A DNA stretch of 64,000 bases from the NCBI RefSeq assembly GCF_013340285.1, contig NZ_BLVO01000013.1, forward strand, positions 541,574 to 605,573. The letters are read 5' to 3'. The position numbers and the translations under genes were made by a program. The notes beneath the pieces are model-generated. The model was given only the letters and a program-made list of their open reading frames with translations, did not search any database and was not told the origin of the DNA. Below are positions 24,259 to 33,127 of this stretch, piece by piece. This DNA is from Desulfovibrio subterraneus. Lineage in GTDB: Bacteria > Desulfobacterota > Desulfovibrionia > Desulfovibrionales > Desulfovibrionaceae. Position 1 is the stretch's first letter, and each line of letters starts with the position of its first letter.

Positions 24259-24287
24259 TTGCGAAAAAAGCCCGCAACGCTTAGAAT
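24259..24287 (+). promoter_or_regulatory. Candidate promoter of DEAD-box helicase gene
   Basis: TTGCGA (24259-24264), a 17-base spacer and TAGAAT (24282-24287) in the 322-bp divergent gap. The rest of that gap (24079-24258) shows only a short direct repeat, TTGGCA-AACGG-TTTGGCA, near 24121. Confidence 0.5.
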
Positions 24288-24400
24288 AAACGCTTCCGTG
24301 GAGCCGGATGTTGCGCGACAATGTCCGCCATGCTTCGTGGAGTGTTGCGGCAGCGTTTTCCGATCCGGATGGCACGAATACCGTTCATGGGGTTGCACAG

Positions 24401-25840
24401 GTGAGTTTCACCCGTTTGGCATTGCATCAGTCGCTGCTTGAAGCAGTGGAAGAACAGGGGTTCATAGCCCCCACGCCCATTCAGGAACGTGCCATTCCTC
24501 CGGCAATGGAAGGACGCGACGTGCTCGGGCTGGCCCAGACCGGAACCGGCAAGACGGCGGCCTTTGTGCTGCCGCTTCTGCACAGGCTGGTGGAAGGCCC
24601 GCGCAATGTTATTCGCGCGCTCATCGTTGCCCCCACCCGCGAGCTTGCAGGCCAGATTCATGAAGATATCCGGGTGCTCGGCCGCAGGGCACGCCTGCGT
24701 AGCGTGGCCGTGTATGGCGGGGTAGGATTCCACGGTCAGGTCATGCAGATGCGCGGCGGCGTGGAGATTCTTGTGGCCTGTCCCGGGCGCCTGCTCGATC
24801 ACGTGCGGCAGGGGTCTGTGGACCTTTCCGCCGTTGAAGTGCTGGTGCTGGACGAGGCGGACATGATGTTCGACATGGGGTTTCTGGAAGACGTGCACGA
24901 GATTCTCCGCCTTACTTCCGGCAGAAACCAGACTCTGATGTTTTCCGCCACCATGCCGGGGCCGGTTCGTGCCTTGGCAGACAAATGCATGCGCGATCCC
25001 GTTCTGGTGGAGGTGGATATATCTACCCCCGCCGAGACTGTGACCCACTCTCTCTATCCTGTCGCACAGCATCTCAAGACGCCGCTGCTCAAGACCATGC
25101 TGCGGACGCTGGGATATGATTCCATGCTGGTGTTCACAAGAACCCGCCACGGGGCAAGACGGTTGTGGCAGCAGCTGGGCAAGGGCGGCTTCAACGTCAC
25201 CTGCCTGCAGGGCAATCTATCGCAGCGCAGGCGGCAGGCCGCGCTGGATGGTTTCAAACGCGGCAAGTTCGCCATCATGGTGGCAACAGATATAGCTGCG
25301 CGCGGGCTGGACATCTCTTCCATTTCCCACGTCATAAATTACGATTTTCCCCCTTCGGTGGATACGTATATCCATCGCATCGGGCGCACGGGCAGGGCAA
25401 GCCGCACAGGCATGGCGCTGACTTTCGTGACCCCTGAAGATGAAGCCATGGTACGCACACTGGAGCGTGCCATGGAAGAGTCGCTGGACCGTTGCTACCT
25501 GCCCCGTTTCGACTACAGCGAGCAGCAGCGCAGCGCAGAGGCGCGACCGGCCAAGATAAGGCGTGTTCCGCGTCCGAGACGTATGGCACGAGCTTTTATG
25601 CCCACACAGGTGGAAACCGAACCGGCGGAACCGCTCAAAAATCAGCGGCCGCCCCGCCAGCCTGCTCCCAATCCGGCACAGGTGCGTGTCATATCAAGGC
25701 CGCAGGCAAAACCTGCTCCGGCTCCCGAAAAGGCGGAGATGCGTCCTGCCTCGCGTGCGGTTCCCAAGCAGGCTCCGGCACCGCGTGGTCCGCGCCATGC
25801 GGCACAGGATGGTCGCGATGCCCCGGAGCAGGAAGAGTAG
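24401..25840 (+). CDS. DEAD-box RNA helicase, RhlE-like
   Basis: An ATP-dependent RNA helicase acting in rRNA maturation or mRNA turnover. The GTG at 24401 gives the RhlE-type N-terminus (V)SFTRLALHQSLLEA. An ATG 93 bases upstream with GGAG is an alternative that would add an unmatched leader. Motifs: Q motif near residue 28 (PTPIQ), AQTGTGKT (45-52), PTREL, DEAD (151-154), SAT, ARGLDI and HRIGRTGR. The last 110 residues are Pro/Arg/Ala-rich and disordered, a typical RNA-binding tail. Length about 479 residues. Single gene followed by a 380-bp gap. Confidence 0.92.
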   Translation: MSFTRLALHQSLLEAVEEQGFIAPTPIQERAIPPAMEGRDVLGLAQTGTGKTAAFVLPLLHRLVEGPRNVIRALIVAPTRELAGQIHEDIRVLGRRARLRSVAVYGGVGFHGQVMQMRGGVEILVACPGRLLDHVRQGSVDLSAVEVLVLDEADMMFDMGFLEDVHEILRLTSGRNQTLMFSATMPGPVRALADKCMRDPVLVEVDISTPAETVTHSLYPVAQHLKTPLLKTMLRTLGYDSMLVFTRTRHGARRLWQQLGKGGFNVTCLQGNLSQRRRQAALDGFKRGKFAIMVATDIAARGLDISSISHVINYDFPPSVDTYIHRIGRTGRASRTGMALTFVTPEDEAMVRTLERAMEESLDRCYLPRFDYSEQQRSAEARPAKIRRVPRPRRMARAFMPTQVETEPAEPLKNQRPPRQPAPNPAQVRVISRPQAKPAPAPEKAEMRPASRAVPKQAPAPRGPRHAAQDGRDAPEQEE

Positions 25841-26033
25841 CCCCGCAGTGCCGGACATTGATGTTGGGCACGATAGACTAGCATGATAGTCAGGCATTTT
25901 CGTCATGCATTTTCAGCATGCATCGTTTCGGGATATTTTCGCCATGTTTCACAATGACATGCGGCGCTTTTTCCCGCCCTCAGAGACAGTTGCGGGCGGG
26001 AGTATCTCGTGTCCTGACAGCATGCCGGTATGA

Positions 26034-26100
26034 GCAGGGTGTCACATCGGGCCTAAAGTAGCCTGAAGTAGCCCGGAGATGTTCACTGTGTCACCCTGAG
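26034..26100 (+). other. Imperfect long inverted repeat in the helicase-yajQ gap
   Basis: CAGGGTGTCACATCGGGC at 26035-26052 is matched by GCCCGG-AGATGTTCACTGTGTCACCCTG ending at 26098, with a loop containing two AGTAGCC repeats. An additional CCCGCCC/GGGCGGG hairpin lies near 25975-26000. The gap 25841-26157 otherwise shows no gene. Function unknown. Confidence 0.35.
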
Positions 26101-26157
26101 CCAGAATACGGGCGGCACAGGGTGCTTCACCCGACTTGATGGCATGCGGGGCGTCTG

Positions 26158-26205
26158 TTACAACGCCCCTCTATACCGAATATAACCGACATCTACCGAC
26201 ATCTA
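26158..26205 (+). promoter_or_regulatory. yajQ promoter with abutting 10-bp direct repeats
   Basis: TTACAA (26158-26163), a 17-base spacer and TATAAC (26181-26186) form a good promoter. Two exact copies of CCGACATCTA follow immediately at 26186-26195 and 26196-26205, at the expected transcription start. Confidence 0.6.
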
Positions 26206-26220
26206 ATGGAGGAACCCCAT

Positions 26221-26712
26221 ATGCCGTCCTTTGACGTCGTGAACAAAGTGGATTTGCAGGAACTCGACAACGCCGTGAACAACGTGAAGAAAGAGGTGGA
26301 AACCCGCTACGACTTCCGTGGTACCAGCACGGAAATTACGTTGGATAAGGGCAACAAGCGTGTCAGCATTCTTGCTGCCGACGAAATGAAGATGCGGGCC
26401 GTGGCAGAAATGCTGCAGGCGCACTGCATCAAGCGTAAACTCGATCCCAAGGTGCTGGAGTTCAAGGAGTTCGAGCCCACCTCAAAGGGTGCCATCAAGC
26501 GTGATGTCTGCATCCGCGAGGGCATAAGCAAGGAACAGGCACAGAAGATTGTCAAGGATATCAAGGCCAGCAAGATCAAGGTGCAGGCCTCCATTCAAGA
26601 CGATCAGGTGCGCGTGACCGGCAAGAAGATCGACGATCTGCAGGAAGTCATTGCTCTGCTCAAGGGTGGAGAATACGACGTGCCTTTCCAGTTTGTGAAC
26701 ATGAAGTCCTGA
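26221..26712 (+). CDS. yajQ: YajQ family nucleotide-binding protein
   Basis: YajQ-family proteins are small cytosolic proteins with two ferredoxin-like folds that bind nucleotides; some bind cyclic di-GMP. The 163-residue length and start MPSFDVVNKVDLQELDNAVN are typical. The start at 26221 has GGAGG eight bases upstream; five in-frame upstream residues are rejected. The conserved ETRYDFRGT block and the C-terminal DVPFQFVNMKS are intact. It is monocistronic between its own promoter and a perfect terminator. Confidence 0.92.
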   Translation: MPSFDVVNKVDLQELDNAVNNVKKEVETRYDFRGTSTEITLDKGNKRVSILAADEMKMRAVAEMLQAHCIKRKLDPKVLEFKEFEPTSKGAIKRDVCIREGISKEQAQKIVKDIKASKIKVQASIQDDQVRVTGKKIDDLQEVIALLKGGEYDVPFQFVNMKS

Positions 26713-26733
26713 TCCTGAGTTACGGAAAAAGGC

Positions 26734-26768
26734 AAAGCCGGAAAGGGAATTCCCTTTCCGGCTTTTTC
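26734..26768. terminator. yajQ terminator, bidirectional
   Basis: A perfect inverted repeat (AAAGCCGGAAAGGGAA with its complement) lies between yajQ and the convergent small gene, with T-runs on both strands. Confidence 0.9.
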
Positions 26769-26788
26769 ATTTGTTTCCGGGCTGTTTG

Positions 26789-27172
26789 CTATTCGCCTGC
26801 GGCCATGACCTTGACGGTGTCGATAAAGGCCTCAAGATCGTTCTTGCCGCCCGGTGCATGGTCTTCAGGATACAGCAGGGCAGACATGTAGAAAACGGAA
26901 CCTATGCGCTTTGCGACAGAAGCACTGTGCGAGAAACGGGAAAGTGTGTCGCTTACGGTTCCACGTGCATTTTCCGGCAGCATCGCCACAAGGGGGGCCG
27001 CCTCCTCAGCCAGGTTGGTGAGCAGGTTGGCCTTTTCAAGCATGATCTGGCGGTATCTGTTCTGGTCCTGATCGTCGTGCAGCACCTTTTCGGCTTTCGA
27101 TTCAAGAGTCCGTACGGCCTTTGCGCGGCCTTCCAGCCAATCCGATAATGTAGTGAACGCCTTGATACCCAT
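26789..27172 (-). CDS. Small cytosolic helical protein of unknown function
   Basis: I do not recognise this 127-residue protein. It appears almost entirely helical, with charged N-terminal half (SDWLEGRAKAVRTLESKAEKVL) and no signal peptide, membrane helix or cysteine. AAGGAG precedes the ATG at 27172 by seven bases and codon use matches neighbours, so it is very likely translated. It is convergent with yajQ and lies downstream of the chemoreceptor gene on the same strand, 63 bases from its stop, so the two may be co-transcribed. Confidence 0.6.
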   Translation of the reverse strand: MGIKAFTTLSDWLEGRAKAVRTLESKAEKVLHDDQDQNRYRQIMLEKANLLTNLAEEAAPLVAMLPENARGTVSDTLSRFSHSASVAKRIGSVFYMSALLYPEDHAPGGKNDLEAFIDTVKVMAAGE

Positions 27173-27235
27173 GGCGCGGCTCCTTGGTTTGCTCGTACAA
27201 TAGCGGTTCTGGTTCCGGGGTGCAACAGATTGCGG

Positions 27236-29101
27236 TTATTTGCGCAGCGGCTTCAGTTTCTTCCCCGCCGTACCCTGACATTCGAAAGCGCTGTGTATGC
27301 TTTCCCTGTCATAGTGCGTGCTCTTGAAATAGTCACACTTGGCGCAGTTGGCGATCTTTTTGGCAAAGGTTTCCTGTATCACGCCACCGCAATAAGTGCC
27401 CGTGACAGCGGCGCAACTGTAGCCGTGGTTCGGCCATGCGGGGCATACCCCCATTTCCTTTTCGCGCTTGCCGCCCTTTTCACGGCCGCAGTCCTTGTAA
27501 ACCCAGCAAGGAACCTCTTTGCCCGCGGCGTCTTTTTCACATTCGCCGGATTGCATGCGTTTGATATGCAGGCTCAGGTCGCTGGCTCTGCCTGAAAGGC
27601 TGAAAACATCCGTGGCGGCTTTGTTCATGGTTTCCATGGTTTCCGTGGCAATGCGTGTGATTTCATCCACGGCACCGTTGATCTGCTCGGAGGTGGCAGA
27701 TTGTTCCTCGGCTGCGGTAGCAATGGACTGCACCTGTGAACTGGTTTCGTCCGCAAGGGATACAATGCTCTGCAGAGCCGCACCGGCCGCGTTGGCGCTT
27801 GCCGTAACCTGCTCCACAGCGGAAAGAGCCTGCTGCATTTCGCCGGAGGCCGCCTTGGAACTTTCCTGAATGGAAAGGATGACGCTGCGAACCTCGCTGG
27901 TGGCCTGCATGGTCTTTTCGGCCAGTTTGCGCACCTCGTCCGCCACTACGGCAAACCCGCGTCCGGCATCGCCTGCGCGGGCGGCTTCTATGGCTGCGTT
28001 CAGGGCCAGAAGGTTGGTCTGGTCGGCAATGTCGTTGATGACGTTGATTACCTGGCCTATGTCCACGGCCTTGGTACCGAGTTCTTCGATGCGGTCGCCC
28101 AGCACGGACACAACGCCGCCCACACCGGCGATTTCGCCTTCAAGGGATGCCATGCGCTTTGCACCGTCCGATGAATGGGAGCGGGTGCGCACAGCCAGTT
28201 CGGCCGCATCGCTTGCACTGCGGGCAACTTCCATGACGGTGGCGTTCATCTGCTCCATGGCGGTTGCCGTTTCCATTGTCCTGTGCTGCTGGCGGGTTGC
28301 CCCTGCGTTGGCGCTCTGTATGCGTTCTGCAAGGTCCTCGGAGGCGGAGTTTACCTGCTGGGCAGAGGCAATGAGCTGTTCGGCAAGTTCGGCCATGCGT
28401 ACCTTGTCTTCAACCAGTGCTTTTTCCTGTGCACGTGACTCGGTCATGTCCACAAGAGACAGGCAAAGTCCCTTATTTGAGCTGCCATCTGAGGAGGAAA
28501 GTGGCGTGGCGGTGCAGACCAGTGTGCGCACTATCCCGTTTTGGAGAACCGTCATCTCGGCTGTTTCCCGCCTGCCGGACTTGAGAACACGTGTGGCAAG
28601 AGAGCCTGCCGCGCTGCTTTCTCCGAGCAGTCTGGACATGTTGCCGCAGAGATACTCTTCAGCTTTTCCTTTCTGGCCCAGTGCGGATATGGCGGATTCG
28701 TCCATGTGTGTTATGGAACCGTGTTCATTCGCGATAATCACGGACCGATCTTCAGAAAGGGCAGCGACAATTTCCGTGAGCCGCGTTTGCTGGTCGGCGA
28801 GCTCTTTGTTCCGGCTGAGGATGGTTTCGGCTATATTACGCAGGGGAACGGGCAGTGTATTTGCGTTGTGCAGGGTGTCATCATTCGCAATGGAGGCCAG
28901 ATGCTTTATGCGTCTGGCAATAGTGAAGTGGAAGAGTAATGATGATAGTAATATCGTTGCTGAAAATACTGCTGCAAATGACAATGTCATACTTCCCAGG
29001 TGGGATATGTTGTTCCAGTAAAGACACGTCACGGCTACAAAGCCCGCAAGGAGTGCAGGGGATATAATGATCGATTTTGCAAAGTAGGAGTTATTTGCCA
29101 T
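27236..29101 (-). CDS. Methyl-accepting chemotaxis protein with PAS and C-terminal two-CW cysteine domain
   Basis: A 621-residue chemoreceptor. Two closely spaced membrane helices (about 13-31 and 39-58) leave almost no periplasmic part, so sensing must be cytosolic or intramembrane. A PAS-like domain follows (about 110-215). The signalling domain (about 225-520) has the conserved hairpin tip [20 protein letters not shown] (20 residues). The last 90 residues form a cysteine-rich module: [27 protein letters not shown] and CAKCDYF, the so-called two-CW pattern. Such a cluster could bind a metal, Fe-S centre or respond to redox. No classical HAMP is seen. It would act with a CheA/CheW array encoded elsewhere. 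Confidence 0.9.
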   Translation of the reverse strand: MANNSYFAKSIIISPALLAGFVAVTCLYWNNISHLGSMTLSFAAVFSATILLSSLLFHFTIARRIKHLASIANDDTLHNANTLPVPLRNIAETILSRNKELADQQTRLTEIVAALSEDRSVIIANEHGSITHMDESAISALGQKGKAEEYLCGNMSRLLGESSAAGSLATRVLKSGRRETAEMTVLQNGIVRTLVCTATPLSSSDGSSNKGLCLSLVDMTESRAQEKALVEDKVRMAELAEQLIASAQQVNSASEDLAERIQSANAGATRQQHRTMETATAMEQMNATVMEVARSASDAAELAVRTRSHSSDGAKRMASLEGEIAGVGGVVSVLGDRIEELGTKAVDIGQVINVINDIADQTNLLALNAAIEAARAGDAGRGFAVVADEVRKLAEKTMQATSEVRSVILSIQESSKAASGEMQQALSAVEQVTASANAAGAALQSIVSLADETSSQVQSIATAAEEQSATSEQINGAVDEITRIATETMETMNKAATDVFSLSGRASDLSLHIKRMQSGECEKDAAGKEVPCWVYKDCGREKGGKREKEMGVCPAWPNHGYSCAAVTGTYCGGVIQETFAKKIANCAKCDYFKSTHYDRESIHSAFECQGTAGKKLKPLRK

Positions 29102-29395
29102 TGTTATCTCTGTTGCTTGGTCTTTTGATGGTGGTATTTTTCATTCTTGCAATATGACAACGGTCTATAGATACAGTTTGTATGGAAAAGCAACATAAAT
29201 GTTGTCGTGCTATATACTGTTGAAGTGCCGTGCTTTGTGTGTAAACGCTTGCTCACAGTTGCCACGCAAAGAGCAATGCTGGAACCCTTGTCATTTGTCC
29301 GTTCTATTCTCGCCCATGCCCGCCCTTGCTGTTTCGGTGTCGGGCGGCTACAAGGGGGCACACCTCAGCGACGAATTATTCAAAGGATACAATAT

Positions 29396-31348
29396 ATGGC
29401 ATTGATAAGCATTCAGAACGCCACTCTTTCTCTCGGCGGCCCTCTTTTGCTCGACGACGTGACCCTGCAGATTGAAGAAGGTCAGCGGGTTTGCATTCTC
29501 GGCAGAAACGGCGCGGGCAAATCAACCTTTCTGCGTGTGATGCATGGCGATGTGCCTCTGGATAAGGGAACCGTGGCCCGTCAGCAGGGGTTGCGTGTTT
29601 CCATGCTGCCGCAGGAGGTGCCGCAGGGGATCAGCGGGCAGGTGTATGCCGTTATTGCCGAAGGCATGGGAGCCACCGGCAGAGCGCTTGCGGAATACCA
29701 TGAGGTGAGCGTGTTGCTGGAGTCGGGGGATACTTCCCCCGGGTTGGATACACGCCTGCAGAAGGCACAACAGGCACTCGATGCCGGAGATGGCTGGACA
29801 GCACACCAGACCGTACAGAGTGTGATCAACCATCTGAAGCTGAATGCCGAGGTGGAGTTTTCCCGTCTGTCCGGCGGGATGAAGCGCCGTGTCATGCTTG
29901 CCCGCGCATTGGCTGCGGAGCCGGATGTTCTGTTGCTGGACGAGCCCACCAACCATCTGGATGTTGATTCCATAGACTGGCTTGAAGAATTTCTTTTGCG
30001 TCGCATGCGCACGCTGGTGCTTATTACCCATGACCGCATGTTTCTGCGCAAGGTGGCAAACCGTATTGTGGAGCTTGACCGCGGACACCTTGCGGACTGG
30101 TCATGCGATTATGATACCTTTCTTGAACGGAAAGACGGGCAGCTCCATGCAGAACAGCAGGAATGGGCGCGGCTCGATCAGAAGCTTGCTGAAGAGGAAG
30201 TCTGGATTCGCAAGGGTATCAAGGCCCGCCGCACCCGCAATATGGGGCGTGTGCGCGAACTGTACGCGTTGCGTGAAGAACGGGCCAGACGGCGTGACAG
30301 GCTCGGCTCCGTTTCCATGCAGGTGCAGGAGGCAGAACGCTCAGGCAAGCTTGTGGTGGAAGCCCGTAATATTACCTACACCTATCCGGATGCCGAAACA
30401 CCCGTGATACACGACGTGTCTCTGGTTATCAGCCGCGGGGACAAAGTGGGCTTTCTGGGACCCAACGGTGTGGGCAAGACCACCATGCTCAAGCTTTTGC
30501 TGGGGCGTCTTGAGCCGCAGTCGGGAACCGTGCGCCATGGCACCCGGCTTGAGATTGCCTATTTCGACCAGTTGCGCGGTGAGCTTGATGAGTCCAAATC
30601 CGTTCGGGATAACGTGGCAAACGGCAACGATACTGTCGAGATAAACGGAACCCGCAAGCATGTTGTTGGCTATCTCAAGGAATTTCTTTTCGACCCGCAG
30701 CGGATTCATATGCCCGTAAGCTGCCTTTCCGGCGGCGAGCGGAACCGTCTGCTGCTGGCGCGGCTGTTCACCAGACCGGCGAATGTGCTCGTCTTTGACG
30801 AACCCACAAACGATCTGGATATGGAAACGCTGGACCTGCTGGAAGAGCTGCTTGGCGCATATACCGGCACCGTGCTTGTGGTCAGCCATGACAGAGCCTT
30901 CCTCAACAATGTGGTTACGTCCACTCTGGCATTCGAGGGTGACGGGCGCGTCTGCGAATATGTGGGAGGCTACGATGACTGGCTGCGACAGCGACCGGCA
31001 CCAGCTTCTGCGGTATCCCGCGCCGAGTCGGCAGCAAAGCCGTCCGTAAAGGCGGAAGACGATGGTGGAGCGGGTAAGCAGAAAAAGCTGACCTTCAATG
31101 AACAGCGGGAACTGAAAACCCTGAAGGAAGATCTGGAAGCACTTCCTGCCCGTCTGGCCGCACTGGAAGAAGAACAGCGCTCGCTGGAAGCGGCCATGGC
31201 TGATCCGGCGTTCTATACCCGTGACCCGCAGGGTTTTGCCGATTCGACCCGCCGCCTTGAAGAGCTGGAAAGTGAACAACTGGCACTGCTGGAACGGTGG
31301 GAACAGGCAGAACAGCGGCTGGAAGAACTGGAACAGTTCAGAGCCTAG
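29396..31348 (+). CDS. uup: ABC-F ATPase Uup
   Basis: A 650-residue cytosolic protein with two ABC domains and no membrane part, of the ABC-F class acting on ribosomes or branched nucleic acids. The start at 29396 has AAAGGA at a proper distance; 63 upstream in-frame residues are not family-like. Domain 1: GRNGAGKST (36-44), LSGGMKRRV, LLLDEPTNHLD. The linker (ABC-F P-site tRNA-interaction motif region) is rich in Arg/Glu. Domain 2: GPNGVGKTT, LSGGERNRL, LVFDEPTNDLD. A C-terminal coiled coil of about 90 residues (KKLTFNEQRELKTL onwards) identifies Uup rather than EttA or YheS. Upstream, an inverted pair CAACAT/ATGTTG (29191-29204) lies beside a TATACT element (29213-29218). Confidence 0.9.
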   Translation: MALISIQNATLSLGGPLLLDDVTLQIEEGQRVCILGRNGAGKSTFLRVMHGDVPLDKGTVARQQGLRVSMLPQEVPQGISGQVYAVIAEGMGATGRALAEYHEVSVLLESGDTSPGLDTRLQKAQQALDAGDGWTAHQTVQSVINHLKLNAEVEFSRLSGGMKRRVMLARALAAEPDVLLLDEPTNHLDVDSIDWLEEFLLRRMRTLVLITHDRMFLRKVANRIVELDRGHLADWSCDYDTFLERKDGQLHAEQQEWARLDQKLAEEEVWIRKGIKARRTRNMGRVRELYALREERARRRDRLGSVSMQVQEAERSGKLVVEARNITYTYPDAETPVIHDVSLVISRGDKVGFLGPNGVGKTTMLKLLLGRLEPQSGTVRHGTRLEIAYFDQLRGELDESKSVRDNVANGNDTVEINGTRKHVVGYLKEFLFDPQRIHMPVSCLSGGERNRLLLARLFTRPANVLVFDEPTNDLDMETLDLLEELLGAYTGTVLVVSHDRAFLNNVVTSTLAFEGDGRVCEYVGGYDDWLRQRPAPASAVSRAESAAKPSVKAEDDGGAGKQKKLTFNEQRELKTLKEDLEALPARLAALEEEQRSLEAAMADPAFYTRDPQGFADSTRRLEELESEQLALLERWEQAEQRLEELEQFRA

Positions 31349-31381
31349 AAGCAGAGAAGGGCCCGGGAGGGATTGTTGTTA

Positions 31382-31399
31382 TATAGATAGTTCTATAAT
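31382..31399 (+). promoter_or_regulatory. Promoter -10 with overlapping palindrome before the cyclodipeptide synthase gene
   Basis: A consensus TATAAT lies at 31394-31399, 42 bases before the start codon. It is overlapped by the inverted repeat TATAGA-N4-TCTATA (31382-31397), so a bound repressor would block it. The -35 is poor (TTGTTG at 31373-31378, 15-base spacing), which suggests an activator or weak expression. Confidence 0.45.
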
Positions 31400-31440
31400 G
31401 ATCGTGTCATGTCTCACTCACCTTAACCAAGGAGTGTTGT

Positions 31441-32196
31441 ATGTGGCACGATCAGATCGGTTCTTCTCTTGTTGTCAGGAATGCTGAATCCTCTTTCCCA
31501 CAAGGGGCGGGAAGCCGTTATGTTGCGAAGTTCCGCAACCTTCAGTTTCCGAAAGAAACCCTGTATGACAACGTTTGCTTCGTCCCCATCAGCCTGGGGC
31601 AGGAGTATCATGAAGGGAGCAAGCTGCACTCCATCATGCAGCTGGTAAACAAGACCTTCAAAGAGTGCGTTGTCATAGTCTCGGACATGCTGCACAGGCA
31701 CACACTGCGTATTGTGGACCCTGATCTCACAATGGAGCGTGCCTTCGTCAAATCGGTCAATATAGGCAGGCAGTGGGTGGAGAACAATGCCGATGCCTGG
31801 GCCGACCTTTCCATTCCATACCGCATTGTCTACTGGAGCGACCTGCTCGGCATGGAAGCATATGCGGACCACAGGCAGCAGCTGGATGTCTTTTGCGACG
31901 AGGACGACGTGGCCTGCAATCTCGTTGATGACATGGTCGGCTACTTTGTGGAGGCCGCCTGCACTGAAGGAACCTGCAGTGATGAAAAATTGCGGGTTGC
32001 CGCTCTCAGCAGGGAATATCTTCTTGAAGAGCACGCCATACAGCTGCGCATGCTGCCGCAGATGTTCCCGCAGCATCACTTTGTCTATCCTCATACCAAA
32101 CGGCTTGACCCGCTCATGGACTTTTATGAGCGCATGACAGGCAGCACATGCCGCTGGCTCAGAGTGCGCATAAGCCGTAAGGACCACGCGGAATAG
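31441..32196 (+). CDS. tRNA-dependent cyclodipeptide synthase (CDPS), XYP-type
   Basis: CDPSs use two aminoacyl-tRNAs to make a cyclic dipeptide (2,5-diketopiperazine) in the cytosol, forming an aminoacyl-enzyme on a serine. The 251-residue length fits. Family hallmarks are present: CFVPISLGQEYHEGSKL with the catalytic-type Ser51, then VSDMLHRHTL, ERAFVK...GRQWVENN, YWSDLLG, and REYLLEEHAI holding Tyr193 and Glu197 in the spacing of AlbC Tyr178/Glu182. The late VYP (Tyr216-Pro217) with Gln54 at the position of AlbC Asn40 puts it in the XYP subfamily. AAGGAG precedes the ATG. No cyclodipeptide oxidase, P450 or methyltransferase gene is adjacent. Downstream lie two binding proteins and a hybrid kinase. 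The amino acids used cannot be predicted. Confidence 0.82.
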   Translation: MWHDQIGSSLVVRNAESSFPQGAGSRYVAKFRNLQFPKETLYDNVCFVPISLGQEYHEGSKLHSIMQLVNKTFKECVVIVSDMLHRHTLRIVDPDLTMERAFVKSVNIGRQWVENNADAWADLSIPYRIVYWSDLLGMEAYADHRQQLDVFCDEDDVACNLVDDMVGYFVEAACTEGTCSDEKLRVAALSREYLLEEHAIQLRMLPQMFPQHHFVYPHTKRLDPLMDFYERMTGSTCRWLRVRISRKDHAE

Positions 32197-32292
32197 GCTT
32201 TTTGATACGATTCGTCACATCTAATCCCATTGCCCATCTTTCATGAAATGGTGTAGGTTACTGCAACTGAAATGAAAGGTGGGCTTTATTCC

Positions 32293-33033
32293 ATGCGTAG
32301 GTTGCTCCTGTTTTTGTTGTGTCTGCTGCTTTTTCCGTGTGCCAGCAACGCTGCAGATATCGATAAAGTAATAGTTGTCGGTCCTTCATGGGAGAAGTTT
32401 ACAAATCTTGACGGCACCGGTTTGTATCATGAGATTTTGAATGAAGTGTTTGGCCTGTACGGCATTAACGTTATTCGGGAGTATGTTCCGTCAGAACGCG
32501 CTTATGATCTTGTCCGGGCGGGCAGGGCTGATATGATGACCTGCCATGATGTTGCCAGAAATCCTTTGCAGCTGGCGAAGTATCCTATGTTTGCAGGGCC
32601 CTATCATGTGTTCTTCAACAAGAAACGCATAGGGGAATGGAAGGGCGAGGAAACGCTCAGAGACCGGACTCTGGTATGGAGAATTGGGTACTATTCTCCG
32701 GCGAATTTTCCCGTTCACGTAGAGTACAAGGAAGTGAAGACAGGCGGCTCGGCACTGGGAATGGTGCTTCTCGGACGGGTCGACTTTTACGTTGATGACC
32801 TTTCTTTTATAGAAACATCCATTAAGGAAAACAAGATTCCGTTCGATATGGCCGACTATGACATACGGGTTGCCGGATACCGGACATATCATCCGGTACT
32901 GCTGCAGTCACAGCGGGGCAATCAGGTAATGGCCTTATATGATGAAGGAATGGAGCGGCTTATTCGAAACGGGCGGCTTCGGGAGATATTTGCCAAGTGG
33001 GGATTCGAATATCCGCCGTACAAGCTGGACTGA
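32293..33033 (+). CDS. Periplasmic solute-binding protein, family 3-like, copy 1
   Basis: A 246-residue exported protein with a short signal peptide (MRRLLLFLLCLLLFPCASNA/ADI). The second of two nearby ATGs is chosen because AAAGGTGG precedes it. The mature part has the two-lobe pattern of amino-acid-type (SBP_bac_3) binding proteins: [22 protein letters not shown] at the start of lobe 1 (quoted as VVGPSWEKFTN and [10 protein letters not shown]), a VRAGRADMMTC strand, and a lobe-2 hinge GMVLLGRVDFYVDD. No permease or ATPase gene is nearby. It is 94 bases ahead of a close paralogue and then a hybrid sensor kinase, so a sensory rather than transport role is inferred. Confidence 0.75.
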   Translation: MRRLLLFLLCLLLFPCASNAADIDKVIVVGPSWEKFTNLDGTGLYHEILNEVFGLYGINVIREYVPSERAYDLVRAGRADMMTCHDVARNPLQLAKYPMFAGPYHVFFNKKRIGEWKGEETLRDRTLVWRIGYYSPANFPVHVEYKEVKTGGSALGMVLLGRVDFYVDDLSFIETSIKENKIPFDMADYDIRVAGYRTYHPVLLQSQRGNQVMALYDEGMERLIRNGRLREIFAKWGFEYPPYKLD

Positions 33034-33127
33034 TTTGTCTGCCGATATCTCGCTATATGGCGTGGCACACACGACCAACATGGTCTTTCGATTGCGTTGA
33101 CCGTGCTGTAAACTGTTTGGGGGCTTC

